NCBI RefSeq assembly: GCF_024679245.1
Contig: NC_090191.1
Coordinates: 1,948,268 to 2,012,267, forward strand
Reading direction: 5' to 3'
From: Pseudorasbora parva
Lineage: Eukaryota; Chordata; Actinopteri; Cypriniformes; Gobionidae
Length of the DNA stretch: 64,000 nt
Positions 35,667 through 49,829 of this stretch are shown here, piece by piece. Both the position numbers and the translations under genes were made by a program. Under the pieces are notes generated by a model, which did not search any database, was not told where the DNA came from, and saw nothing but the letters and a program-made list of their open reading frames with translations. Each line of letters starts with the position of its first letter. Position 1 is the first letter of the stretch.

Positions 35667-38600
35667 CGCGCGAGAGAGAGAGAGAGTGCTTGTGTTTTTG
35701 TTGTTGTTGTGTATTTCTAAACCTCATTTCCCGGCTCACACTTTTCTTATCCTAATTTAACAATTTGTAAGTTACACAAAACACACAAGCCGCGCTGACT
35801 CTCACGGCCAGGTGTTCTCCGAGTCCGATTGACGTATTACATAGGCTACAACATTAACAGACCCGGGAACCGAAGTAATAGATTAGGACCCGACCCGGAC
35901 CCGGCTGACCATTTAAAAAATAGACCCGAACCCGTACGGGTCCCGGGTCGGATCCCGGGTCCACGGGTCTCGGGTGCCCCGTGAAGACCTCTACTTCTCG
36001 TAGCGCATTACAGTTTATATGTCATGTTCGTAGCAGACTTCACAGAGCGCGTGAACTTGCGAGAGCGAACTTGGAAAAGACCCAGTTTAACATGAAAACG
36101 TGGTATGATCGTAAAGCTAAAGCCTGTTCGTTTAAACCAGGAGACCAAGTGTTGGTTCTCTTTCCTGTGCCCATATACTGTGGAAAAGAAAATATCTGAT
36201 CTGGGTTATGTAATTTTCACTCCAGATAAGCGTCGGCATTCTCGTGTCTGTCATGTAAACATGCTCAAGCCATATCACAAGCGTGAATGTGTTCAAAATG
36301 ACTTGAGTAATCTTAACTTACCCGGTCCGGTTGAGTCGTCCGTGTTGCTCTCTTCACTGGTGGAGGACTATGACGCGGTGACTCCTCCGTCGCGGTGCGT
36401 GATTGAAGGTCGACTCAATAACTCTGCTATGCTATCGGTCATTGCAAAACATTTGCCTCATTTAACTTCCGCTCAAACAGCTGACATATTGTCTGTGATA
36501 GATGACTTCCCTGAGTTATTCAGAGATGTTCCAACCATAACTACAGTCCTGGAACATGATATAGATGTGGGTGATAAGGGACCGATTAAAAAGCACCCAT
36601 ATAGGGTAAATCCAGAGAAGCAAGAAGCGTTCCAGCATTTAGTGAACATTGTTTTAACTGGAATGTCAAACTGCGAGGCGTATTTGGATGACATAGTCCT
36701 ATATAGTACACACTGGTCCGAACACATCACACAACTTCGAGAGCTTTTCCGTAGGCTGTCTAGTGCCAATCTCACAATTAACCTTGCAAAATGTGAGTTC
36801 GGAAAAGCCACTGTCACTTACTTGGGGCGAATAGTTGGCAGAGGACATGTTTTGCCAGTAATGGCTAAAGTAGCAGCTATTCAAGAGTTTCCAGGGCCTT
36901 GTCATCGCCGTGCGTTACGCCGATTATTAGTAATGGTAGGCTACTATCGGAGTTTTTGTAAGAACTTTTCGACTGTGGTTTGTCCCCTCACTAATCTTCT
37001 GAGCACCAAAACTAAATTTCACTGGACTGAGTCCTGTAGTAGAGCGTTTGAAAATGTCAAAGCTCTCTTGTTGACTGCTCCCGTGCTCGCTGCGCCAGAC
37101 TTCAACAAACCGTTTCAGCTTGCTGTAGACGCCAGCGATGTAGGGGCCGGTGCTGTACTTTTACAATCAGGTGCAGACAACATAAACCATCCAGTGAGTT
37201 TCTTCTCCAGGAAGTTTAATTCTGCCCAGAGAAGGTATTCCACTATTGAACAAGAGACTTTGGCCTTAGTCTTAGCCATTCATCACTTCGAAGTGTATTT
37301 AGGCTCTACAGTACATCCAGTTAAGGTCTATACTGATCATGACCTACTCAAATTCCTCAGTCGCATGTACAATTCAAATTGTAGGTTAATGCGCTGGAGT
37401 CTATTGCTTCAACCGTTTAACCAACAGATTATGCATGTCCGGGGATAGACAATGTTATTGCCGACGCGTTGTCTAGGGTGGTTGCTAGGTTGGTTGCTTA
37501 ATATTAAGATGTAGATAGAGTTTTGCCGTTTGTAAAGATAAAAATAAAAAAAGTTTTGTAAAGAATTGCATTTGCCCTTTGTAATTGGAAAGTCCTAAAA
37601 TGTTCTGGCCTGTGTGGCCTAAAACTAGCTTGTAATTAATTTAATTGTTATTAAATTTAATTGGTGTAATTATAGTTATCTTCATAAGCAGGTACGTCTA
37701 CCATCGGTGGTAATGATTTTCTTTTGTATCTGGAACTCTATTGTCTGGGTTGGTTCGAACAGTGAGCTGAACACAGGAAAAAAGTGTTTACAATGTATGG
37801 CGACAGGTCACCATTTTGGGGTGAGGGTGTTACGTCCCTCAGCTCTGGTGTTTGTTGCTACACGTGTTTGAGTGAGTCCATGCAGTGTGTGTGTCTCTTG
37901 ATTGCAGATGAGCCACACCTGAGCGGAGCCTGTATTAGCGCTATAAAAGATTTCCTGGAGCATTTCAGGGTGCGCACACGGATCCTTGAGAGTCTGCACA
38001 ATCGTGCTCACCTACTGGCTTTGGTTGCCGTTCAGCCGTCCACCCAGTAGAAAACGTTCCGTATTGATTGTTGTTTTTTTTTTTTTTTTTTTTTTTTTGT
38101 TAAACTACCTTTAAGGTCCATTTTGTTAAATAAAATACCCCTACATTATTTTTGATATGAGCTGGTTTGTGTGCGTCTCTCCTTCATGTTAAGGGTGGTG
38201 TCCGACCGCCCATAACATGTTAATAAATTATTATTTATGATATTTTTAAGTGCCCACGATAACAATATCGTGCATATTCATTATCGTGATATATCGCATT
38301 ACCGAAAATCGGCACATGCCTAGTACTGGCCAACTCCCGTAAATTGGCTACGTACTGTTGCACCGACTCACCGGGCAGCTGGTGTCTTTGGCGGAAGTGC
38401 AAAAGAGCGTTCTGTGGGGCCGCAAAGCTTGCGGTTAATAGTTCCACAGCTGTGTCATAATTGCTTATGGTGCCTGACTCAAGCGTTCCCATCAGTCAGC
38501 CCCACTGCTAATATGAAAGTCTCGAAGGAATGTAACCAGCCCAGGGAATTGGAGGAAAGGAGCAGGAGGTGGTAATACGATATCAGCCATCTTCGTCGCC

Positions 38601-40372
38601 AAATGTAATGTTTGGGTAAGGATTACACTGACACAGAGAATGGCATCAACTTAGCGTTGCTTTTATTTACTTTCTGACATGTTCCAGACCCGCAAAAGGC
38701 AGATTCGAACCTCTGATCGATTTGCGTCAAAACTTGATGACATGCGCCTTACCCCTACACTATTACAGATTTGTTACAGATTTGACCCATTTCTCTGTCT
38801 TTATCCCTGTCAAATGTTACAATCGATATAGCCTCTGATTTCTCACGGTCCAACTCGTCTGACACCAGTCTGATACATTCTTCCTCTTCTTCATCTTCGC
38901 TCAGTTGTAGATTAGGGTATTATCCAGTCTTATTATCCCGCTTTCATCGTCGCTTAGATCATCTCTACAGCCGGCCAGAGCGCTGCATAAATAATTAGCC
39001 ACGCGTCCCTTGGAGGGCGGGGCAATAACAAAAGCCAGTATGGAAATACACACAAACAAAACCTCACAAAACAAAAGATTTCAACCTCAAAATGTACACT
39101 TTTAAATATACCATTAATGCCATCTCAAACATGGAGAGGCTTCTTCGTGATTTCAACTAACAGATTCTGCAAAAAAACGAAAATCACATAATTTGAAAAA
39201 AACCCTTCTTTCTCCTTTTGCTCGAAAGTAGAGCTGCCGACTTGTGTCCCTGGTTTCCGTGACGGGTCACAAATGGTAAAATTAACAGTAACAAAGATAA
39301 ATAAATGCTTTATAAGTTTAGTTAACTACAATAGTTAACATGAACTAATGATGAACTGAATATTTTTTATCTGTACCTGTACGTGTACTTTGTTACTTTT
39401 ACTTAAGTAAATAAGGTAAATCATTACTTCTACTTTTACCAAAGTTAAAGTATCTGTACTTGTACTTGAGTACGGGAACTTGTGTTAAAAATACTCTGGT
39501 AAAAGTAGAAGTAATGATTTAACTTTTTTACTTAAGTAAAAGTAGCAAAGTACAGGCTTGGAAATTTACTTAAAGTATAAAGTAAAAGTAGCCTTGCGAA
39601 TAACAACCATTTTTTAAGTAAAGCTACCTAGACCACACAAAGGTTACAAGTGTGCAAGCTGAGAAACTTAAGTAGATATGGAAAAAATATGCCATTGCCT
39701 ACCTTTTAAATGGATGTTGGCCAATAGGCCTAACACTTTGAACATGAGTGCTAATAATAACAAAAATTACAGGATGGTAAAACAGTCATATTGAACTTCG
39801 AAACAAACTTATTTTTGGGCATTGCACAGTGCAATATTCTCCACTGCAAATCTCCCGAACGTTTTGGGAGGGGACCTTTGTAGATGAGCCTCCAAGAAGG
39901 AGCAAGATCATCAGAAACCATAAGATATTCTTTCCATTTTGTATCACACCTGTGATTAATATCTTCAAAATAATCATTCTTAACACATATCAGAGAAAAC
40001 TCTTTTTCCCTTAAATTTCAACAACTTCCCTTCTTGGTCATCTTCTTTACAGACCCTTGGAGACACAATTAACTTAGGAAAAGAACGTTGCGTCAAGTCA
40101 ACAGTCAGGAAACAATTTACAAAATTTAGGAAATGAGAAAGAAAAGAAGCTTGCAGGTGGTTTATTAAATGTTCCACCATTCTTACTGATCTAAATCCCA
40201 CCTGTTCACAAATTTCAACAGCTGGTCTCCATTTTCTGGTAACATGATCAATCAAATGCGCAACTTTGGTTGAACCCCTCTCTACAAATGTTTTCAAAAC
40301 AATATTAGATGTACAAACATTGCCACCAAGAAAAGAATTATTATTAAGTGGTTCATTCAGGCCATTCTCACT

Positions 40373-40442
<70 letters not shown>

Positions 40443-43400
40443 TGTAACAAAGTTTAATGTTTTATGTAAACTGTTTGAAAGAGAGAGAGAAGGAGGTATT
40501 TAGAGAGAAGTATGTTGGATATTAAGCTGTTATTTGTTTAATGGACTCAGTGCTGAAAATTTAAAATGTTTCAAACCGTTGGCAGAAGTGAAAAATAAAT
40601 AATTTTATGAAGTTACAATTTTGTTTGATTCCATAATGTATTTTACTGAACATGAGCATTTACAATGCAAATCCAAATTATTGTAATTTACTGACAGTTA
40701 CTTATATATTGTCTTTTCACTTTATTAAGATCAGATTCTGCAGGTAAAATTATAAAAATAAGGTGACTTGACTTGGACTTGACTTAACCTACTACAGGAC
40801 TTTACTTGACTTGACATACACTGTGACTTGACTTGCCTAGGAAAAAAATACTTGGGACTTACTTAAGACTTGAAGGTTAAGACTTGAGACTTACTTGAGA
40901 CTTGCACATGTGTGACTTGGTCCCATCTCTGTTGGGTGGAGGCCATGTGATGTAAACAATTGTCTCTGACTCCAGAAGAGATGAAATTCACTCCCTTCAT
41001 CATGCAGGTTTTTTGCAGTCATGTATTAAGCCCAAGCAACCGTGAGAATCTATTTGTTCCTCTTGCTGGCAGTGGTCCATGGATGAAAGGTTGAACTTTC
41101 AGTTTGCTAAGTGTTTCAAAAAGTTCATTGAAATCCCTTTTAATGAGTTCTGTCGATTTGCAGTCTTATGTTTTATCAGGATGTTCTGAATTTCCCTGTT
41201 TACATCAGAAATGGTTGCTTGTGGAAGGCAGCATGTAGTTGTATCTCTGCTGCTAATGTTTCTGACTGTAGAGTCACCCACTATCAGAGTCCTTGGCTCG
41301 GCTGCTCTCTGAGCTGAGCGCCACTGTCTGCTCGACCTTGAGTGCCTGTTAGCATTAGTGTTAGCTGCGGGCTGATTTAATCTGTGTTCGATCACATTCA
41401 TCACGTTTGGGGATTCATCACCCTCATTCATTAGAGCATGCTACTGCAGCAACATATGAAGCTCGTGACAATCTGATGTCTCGAGTGCGTTTGGGCCCTG
41501 TTTGTGCCATCGATTAGTGTGTTGATCAGTTACTTGTTTCTCTATTGTTAAGTAGCACTAAATTTATGGGACTCACCGGCTGTATGCAGAGGACGTTCGT
41601 GATGAAGCTCTGCTGTGTGATTCGTTCGGTTTGGTGGCTCCGCAAATAACTTTGTTTCAAGAACTGCAATCCGTTGTGAAAGTCTGTGGCAGTTTGTGCA
41701 GCAAGTAGATTCTTGAACTAAAAGAGGCATTTTCTTATCCTTTTGATAGTAGGCAGCTGTGTTTTCCCCTTCCGGAATGTATATGGTGGTTAACTGTGTC
41801 AAAAGCAGCAGACAGATCCAGCAGAATGAGCACTGAGGATTTGGAAGCTGCTTTTGCCAGTGTCAGTGCCTCAATTACCGAAAGCAAGGCAGTCTCAGTC
41901 GAGTGGCAGCTTTTAAAGCCGGATTGGTTGTTGTCCAGGAGGTTGTTCTGTTCAAGAAACATAGAGAGTTGATTGAACACAACTCGCTCAAGTGCCTTTG
42001 CCATGAAAGGCAGAAGGGATACCGGTCTGTAGTTTTCTAAAAGTGCTGGATTCAGAGAGGGTTTCTTAAGCAGTGGGGTTACCCGAGCCTGCTTAAATGC
42101 TGTGGGAAAGGTCCCCATATGAAGAGAAGTGTTGACAATGTGAGTGAGTGCAGGAGTGATTGAAGAAGAAATAGCCTGAAGGAGGTGAGTGGGTATAGGA
42201 CCAAGTGGACAGGTAGTAGGGTGATTGGAAAGGATGAGTTTAGAAATATCGGCCTCGGAGAGCGGAGAGAAGGATGGAAGCGTGTTCATGTTAGTTGTTG
42301 AGATGTGCGTGTCAGTTTGTGGTGAGGAGAACTGGTTGCTGATGAGAGATGTTTTGTTTGTGAAAAATGATGCAAAGTCATCAGCTGTAAGAGTTGATGA
42401 AGGAGGGGGAGGAGGAGGACAAAGGAGAGAGGAGAATGTTTTGAAGAGTGTGCGAGAGTCAGAGCAATTGTTGATTTTGTTGTGGTAGTATGTTGTTTTA
42501 GCAGTGGAGACATTTGTAGAGAAAGAAGAGAGAAGAGACTGATACAAGGTAAGGTCAGTATAGTTTTTAGATTTTCCGCCATTTCCTCTCTGCCGCCCTG
42601 AGTCCAGAGCGATGTTCACGGAGAACACCAGACAGCCAGGGGGCAGATGGGTGGGGTGGGCTGGTCTGGATGAAAGGGGGCAAAAACTGTCTAAGGAGGA
42701 TGTTAGAGTGGAGCAAAGAGTGTCGGTAGCACTGTTAGTGTCCAGTGCTGAGAACTGAGCAGGTGGAGGGAGTGAAGATGAAACCATAGTGGATAGGCGA
42801 GAGGGAGAGAGTGAGCGTAGATTACGCCGAAAGGTAATCTGTGTAGGAGTACGTGTTGTATCAGGAGTCAGTATGAGGTTAAGAGTGATGAGAAAGTGAT
42901 CTGAGGTGTGTAATGGAGTAACTAAAGTGTTGTCCGTGGAGCAGTAGCGTGTGTAGACGAGGTCTAATTGGTTACCTGATCTGTGAGAAGCCGTAGTAGA
43001 TACTAACTTAAGGTCAAATGAAGTCAGTAGAGTGCTGAAGTCTGTGGCTAGGTGTTTATCAAGATGGATGTTGAAGTCACCAAGCGGAATGAAAGGAGTG
43101 CCATCCTCAGGGAAGCTAGAAAGTAACACATCCAACTCCTCCAAGAAGTTACCGAGGTGACATGGAGGACGATAGACCACTACAACATGGATTTTAACAG
43201 GGTGAGTAATAGTGATTGAGTGCGATTCAAATGAACTGACCGATAAAGATGGTAAGGGATCAAATTTCCAATCATTTGAGATAAGCAAACCAGTGCCCCC
43301 ACCCCTCCCAATTTGTCAAGGGCTGTGTGAATAAATAAAATTAGCTGAGAGGACTGCAGGAGTGGCAGTGTCCTCTGGTTTGATCCAGGTCTCAGTTAGG

Positions 43401-46400
43401 GCCATGAGGCTGAGCTGAGAATGAGTCCCAATAGATGAAATAAAGTCTGCTTTGTTTACAGCAGACTGGCAATTCCAGAGACCAATTGGAATAGAGAATA
43501 AAGTAGCAGAGGATTTCTGTAGACTGCACAAATTATTAGTATTGCGGCGGCTCAAACGTACAGAGCATGATTTGCGTGAGCTAGTAGCAATAGTAGAGAT
43601 TTGAAAGCACATGGTGAATACAGATCAGAGAAAAGGCCGGATAGAAATAAGAAAACTAAACACAAAAAATTAAAAGGAAAATTATACTCAAGTGCCTTGC
43701 TCCTTGCTCGGCAGGAGTTGCACAGGGAAGAGTTGATGTCTTTACACTCGTTGGTCAGTGTTTCCCAACCTTTTTTCAGTCATGGCACCCTTTTAAAATG
43801 TTCTACATTTTGTGGCACCCCCTTACATACAGTCTTGTTCAAAATAATAGCAGTACAATGTGACTAACCAGAATAATCAAGGTTTTTAGTATATTTTTTA
43901 TTGCTACGTGGCAAACAAGTTACCAGTAGGTTCAGTAGATTGTCAGAAAACAAACAAGACCCAGCATTCATGATATGCACGCTCTTAAGGCTGTGCAATT
44001 GGGCAATTAGTTGAAAGGGGTGTGTTCAAAAAAATAGCAGTGTCTACCTTTGACTGTACAAACTCAAAACTATTTTGTACAAACATTTTTTTTTCTGGGA
44101 TTTAGCAATCCTGTGAATCACTAAACTAATATTTAGTTGTATGACCACAGTTTTTTAAAACTGCTTGACATCTGTGTGGCATGGAGTCAACCAACTTGTG
44201 GCACCTCTCAGCTGTTATTCCACTCCATGATTCTTTAACAACATTCCACAATTCATTCACATTTCTTGGTTTTGCTTCAGAAACAGCATTTTTGATATCA
44301 CCCCACAAGTTCTCAATTGGATTAAGGTCTGGAGATTGGGCTGGCCACTCCATAACATTAATTTTGTTGGTTTGGAACCAAGACTTTGCCCGTTTACTAG
44401 TGTGTTTTGGGTCATTGTCTTGTTGAAACAACCATTTCAAGGGCATGTCCTCTTCAGCATAGGGCAACATGACCTCTTCAAGTATTTTAACATATGCAAA
44501 CTGATCCATGATCCCTGGTATGCGATAAATAGGCCCAACACCATAGTAGGAGAAACATGCCCATATCATGATGCTTGCACCTCCATGCTTCACTGTCTTC
44601 ACTGTGTACTGTGGCTTGAATTCAGAGTTTGGGGGTCGTCTCACAAACTGCCTGTGGCCCTTGGACCCAAAAAGAACAATTTTACTCTCATCAGTCCACA
44701 AAATGTTCCTCCATTTCTCTTTTGGCCAGTTGATGTGTTCTTTGGCAAATTGTAACCTCTTCTGCACATGCCTTTTTTTTAACAGAGGGACTTTGCGGGG
44801 GATTCTTGAAAATAGATTAGCTTCACACAGACGTCTTCTAACTGTCACAGTACTTACAGGTAACTCCAGACTGTCTTTGATCATCCTGGAGGTGATCATT
44901 GGCTGAGCCTTTGCCATTCTGGTTATTCTTCTATCCATTTTGATGGTTGTCTTCCGTTTTCTTCCACGTCTCTCTGGTTTTGCTCTCCATTTTAAGGCAT
45001 TGGAGATCATTTTAGCTGAACAGCCTATCATTTTTTGCACCTCTTTATAGGTTTTCCCCTCTCTAATCAACTTTTTAATCAAAGTACGCTGTTCTTCTGA
45101 ACAATGTCTTGAACGACCCATTTTCCTCAGCTTTCAAATGCATGTTCAACAAGTGTTGGCTTCATCCTTAAATAGGGGCCACCTGATTCACACCTGTTTC
45201 TTCACAAAATTGATGACCTCAGTGATTGAATGCCACACTGCTATTTTTTTGAACACACCCCTTTCAACTAATTCAACTAATTGCCCAATTGCACAGCCTT
45301 AAGAGCGTGCATATCATGAATGCTGGGTCTTGTTTGTTTTCTGAGAATCTACTGAACCTACTGGTAACTTGTTTGCCACGTAGCAATAAAAAAATATACG
45401 AAAAACCTTGATTATTCTGGTTAGTCACATTGTACTGCTATTATTTTGAACAAGACTGTATGTTACGCTAGAGGTGTAACGGTACAGATTGTTCACGGTT
45501 CGGTTTGTATCACGGTTTTAGGTTCACGGTTTCAGTACGGTTCTGTATTTACTATGTTCAGGGAAAAAAGGACTAATAAAAATAAAGAAAATGAGAACAA
45601 ATAACTTAAATACAAGCAGCAGCACAAATAAATACTATTGAGCAAAGATACTAATAAAAAAATGCTTTTCAGGTTTTTCAGGTAGGTCTAACATTACTTT
45701 TTAGGTAGAGAAATTGACTTGTAATCAAATGTAAAATAACTGCATATTTAACTGTTTAAATGAAAGATGAATCCTTATTAAACTTACAAAAGCTATTCAT
45801 TCAAGAGCAGTGAGTGATGTCCTTATCTTACGTAATTTTCCGGTATCTGTGAGAAAACGGGGTTTTCGGGGTTTCCGTGTTTTCACTGTGTAACGCTAGG
45901 GGACGCTATTACACATCTTCTGAATGAGGACTGAATCTCCTGATCAAAACTCAGGCGAGAAACAGAGACCGTTTTGCCCACATTTTTCTTTTATTATGGT
46001 TGTTGTTGTAGCCTATCACTGAGGAGCCAGCATGTATATCCATCGACAGAAACATACATAAATCATTATTTTCAAGTTACAACCCATAGTAAAGATGCGT
46101 CGTCATCAGATGTGAGATGAACCGCGGTGCAAGTGCACCTTTTACACAGCACCCTGCTCATGTCAGGTGACACCCCCGGTTGGGAAACACTGTTTTAGAT
46201 TACGCAAGATGCAAACAAACGCACCAGGGTTCGATAGAATCAAGTTGAGTGTGAAACCAGTACAGACCAACGCTGCTGAAGCCATCAAGGCGCAATGATT
46301 TCCCGAGAATGAATGCCGCCGAAATCTGTTGAGTCTTGTAATGGTAGGCTACGTCAAGTGCATTGTATATTCCCATTCAATTAGATTGAATTCAGTATTG

Positions 46401-49400
46401 ATGACATGAAATAATAATAATAACAACGTTAATAATAACGTTAACTCCACTAAAATTATTTGAAACTAAAGTACTGAGACAATTTTTTCAAATGTAAGGA
46501 GTAGAAAGTACCGATATTTGTATTAAAATGTATGGAGTGAAAGTAAATAAATAAAGCAAAATTTGAAAGCAAAAATAAATAGTACTTAAGTACAGTAACA
46601 AAGTATTTGTACTTTGTTAATTCCCATCTCTGCTTATTAATATGAAACTTAATTTGAATGCTATTTATAGGAAACATCACACACAATATAATAGACTTTA
46701 TTATAGATTAATATAATAATTTTTCACTAATAATTAAAATAAGTGATATTATACGCCTGCCCATTTCTGATAATTCCAGGTTGCTGTAGTTTTTTAAATG
46801 ACTTTACATCACATGACCTCGACATAAGGCTGACTTTACCTCGACAAAATTATGTTGTGGCCACAATTTTTTTATCATTTGGGTGCAGACAAGTTCATAT
46901 GTTTTGGCCACGGCAAAACTAAGTAAACCAAACATGTCGCCTCCCGTCGCCACCGTACCGAATACCTCACTCGGACCAATATTTGATGCCAGGGAGAGCA
47001 AGGGCCATTGTGATGAACTGAAATGGAAATGAGTTGATGTTGTCTCCGTGTGTTTGTGTGCACCGCAGATTCCTCCGTCTCTTTCCTTGACCACTGTAGT
47101 TTTGATGATGAATCTCTGTGTCAGATGAGCGTCTGTTCTGCTGCTGATTATGGCTGGAAGAGAGTGAACTCAGTGAAGGGCATCAATGTGACCGACCACA
47201 CGTACTTGGGCAGCAAGCAGAACGGTCAGATCTATTACAGTCAGTCAGTAGAAATGCTCCACTTCCATCCACAGCTGCTACACACCTGTTTTCATGCCCG
47301 TTTCAGGCTCGTCTTTGTTCATGCACTTCAGCACTGAGGGCAGAAACCAGGGGGACACAGCCAGATTGGAGAGCAAGACACTGACCCCTACAAGAGACTG
47401 CAAAGTCCAGTGCCTGCAGTTCTACTACTATCACAGCGGGCATCAGTCTGACCAGCTCAACATCTGGATCCGAGAGTACCAGAATGAAGCAGACAGCACA
47501 GGAACTCTCAGACTTATGGATCAGATCACAGGTCTGTCTGTTCTTCACTCACTCATATAGGCCTGTATCTCAGTGTTACTGACTGCTTCATTTCTTGCAG
47601 AAACCCCTGGGAATTACTGGAAGCTGCATCATGTGCCACTGAACGCCAATCAATCTTTCCAAGTTGTGTTTGAAGGCCGTAAAAGAGCAGGAGACTCCAC
47701 TGGAGGCTTCTCACTGGATGATATCAATGTTTCAGAGACCGAGTGTCCCATCACATGGCAGATAAGAGATGTTGAGAAGGCACTAAACATTGTGAGAGCC
47801 TCTTTCGAGAGTCCACTGTATTACTCCAGTGATGGTTATCGCTTTAGGGCTGAGTTATCAATGACAGGAAATGAACTTAACATGGCTATTTCTTTGGTAT
47901 CTGGTGCAAATGATGGCCAGCTGAAGTGGCCTTGTCCATGGAGACAAATAACCGTCCAGATCCTTGACCAGAATCCACACATACAGAAGCGCATGTCCTT
48001 TGAGCAAAGCGTCACCACCGACCCTAATGTGCCTCGTTATGGTTAGATCTTTTATGCAATCTGATATTATTATCACCATTATTCATGTGTTTATATGCAA
48101 CATTTCACTTAGATGAGAATCAAAGTTATTATCTGTAGCTTTCAGGGTTATTTTAAAAGCCTTGTTTTGTTTTAACAGGTGGTGGCTATTACTGGGACAA
48201 TCCTCGAAAGACTGGAGTTCCAGTCTTCGTTGATGGCGAGTCTGTATTTTTTGGTAAAAATGCCTATATAAAGCTCCTCGCAACAGCTGATGTCACTAGA
48301 AGAGAGTTTATCAAGGGCGGTGACATCATCCTTCTCTTCACCATGCAAGGTAGGATTTGAGCTCAGAGAACAGGTTTATCTACTGTATTAAGAGCAAACT
48401 GGGCCTTATTAGAATGATATGGAGCCGGATCAGCCTCAGAAATATTACATTTACAAAACACAATTCCTAATTGCACAATAAAAGCATAAATATTTCCCCA
48501 CATGCTCACAAAAATGCATCTTACCTAAATAAATGTAAAATCTTTACACAAATGTCAAGTTCTTGAGTTAATGTCCATCACATATTTATGAATAGTATTT
48601 TTAAAACCTACCTGACAGGTTAAGATTCAAAAATATCTTCTATATACTTTTCTACATGATATATACATATTTGTGTAAAGATCATAAATGATGATTGGTC
48701 AGGAATGATATTCCCCTTGTGTCTGATCTTTATGAATGTTGAACCGAACCAGATATCTCAGCGCTGTACCAGAATGACTCTCTACCCTGCCCTAAAGCAA
48801 CGGTGAAGAACTTCAACATTTCTACTGACCCAAGCGCCCAGCAGAGACCATGTGCTGCGAGGTGAATGTCCTTTTAGAAATAAGTCTCTCTCATGCAGGT
48901 GTTCTTCTGGCGGCGCGTGTGAAATGTCTTCATCCCAGGTACAGTCAGTGGCATATGTTTCAGCATGTCATATGAATATAATTTCATTGGTTTTATTTTT
49001 TTCAAACGCCAAATAATCACGATGCTCACGTTTACAAGCCAGCGTCATTATAGTAGTCTATTGGTTAGCGTTTTCCAGAATCTATATGATCCTTCAGTTC
49101 AGTGTTTGAGTGGTAGGTAATCACCGTAACAAGCAGGACAGTATCGGTCGGGCACGCCTCCTTCAGCTCACGCCGACGAGCAAACGCTGGTCACATGTTG
49201 ATCCTCGTCCTGCCTTTAATCCCATCACTTTTTCATTTCCTCTTATTGCTTTCCTCCAACAAAACCTTTTCTTTCTTATTTGTCTCTGCTGCTTCGGACA
49301 TGACTATATTATTCGACGAACAAAGTTGGGCTCGCACGTCCGAATGTAAGGAAGTGTGTGTGTTGGTGGAAGTGACGTATATGCCGTAAAGCAGTCGAAT

Positions 49401-49795
49401 TTTGTAGTTCTTTTTGTTCTCGGGTTACTACCCGAAACTCGAAGTTTAAAAGTATGAATAAAAACGATACAGACCCCATCAGGCTATGGCAGACGTGTGA
49501 ATCAACCTATTGTAAGTCGATGTATCATCACAAGAGTCTTGAAAATATATTATGAAGGTTGAAAAGTTACCTAGTGCTGCTTAAATTTTTTTGTGTTGTA
49601 AATATTATTTATTCTGAAGCTATATTCTCAACAGTTTTCAATCAGCTTTGGCATATTGATATGTTTACCTTTTTTAAAGGGCATTTTTAAAGGGATAGTT
49701 CACCCAAAAATTCAAAAGGTCTTCATTCCAAGCTGACAAAATTAAAAGCTCTGTCTACCTTGCGATCATTACAGAAAGTGTCCAGCAAAGCATAC

Positions 49796-49829
<34 letters not shown>

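Larger units (their letters stand above)
33714..35993. mobile_element. hAT element inserted in the integrase, carrying an LTR fragment
   Basis: Ends TAGAGGTCTTCACGGG and CCCCGTGAAGACCTCTA are inverted repeats, with the 8-bp duplication CTTCTCGT at 33706-33713 and 35994-36001. Next to both ends are GACCCGGACCCG-rich subterminal repeats. No transposase is left. Positions 34443-35575 are a piece of the self-priming LTR family. Confidence 0.88.
32775..36199 (+). pseudogene. Integrase of the Gmr1-like element, split by a hAT insertion
   Basis: Frame-consistent segments show [11 protein letters not shown], a TGA at 32979-32981, the H2C2 finger (HDGVSGHLG ... [13 protein letters not shown]), and the DDE core: [20 protein letters not shown] and [13 protein letters not shown]. 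The frame meets the hAT element at 33714 and resumes at 36002 with no net loss, then reads [21 protein letters not shown] small deletion near 36165 shifts frame into the RT segment. Confidence 0.88.
30141..38217 (+). mobile_element. Gmr1-like Ty3/gypsy retrotransposon (integrase before RT), degenerate
   Basis: 5' LTR 30141-30433, primer site 30434, gag, protease, integrase, RT, RNase H, 3' LTR 37828-38217, with TGTTA on both sides (30136-30140, 38218-38222). Integrase lies upstream of RT, opposite to most gypsy elements and as described for the Gmr1 group of deuterostomes. Decay includes a gag frameshift, three nonsense codons, a lesion after integrase, an in-frame RT deletion, a truncated 5' LTR and a 2.3 kb hAT insertion. 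Confidence 0.88.
43757..46193. mobile_element. hAT-like composite repeat, copy A, split by a Tc1 element
   Basis: Ends CAGTGTTTCCCAACC (43757) and GGTTGGGAAACACTG (46193) are inverted. Inside right after the Tc1 insertion is GCTAGAGGTGTAACGGTACA. Sequence order matches, in reverse, the copy at 58682-59766. An 8-bp target duplication was not evident. Confidence 0.65.

Noticed and set aside
41735..41802. Continuation of the L2 RT frame into 41735-41765
   Set aside because: The last residues after DTVNHH come from the adjacent ORF1-like piece read in another frame, not from RT.
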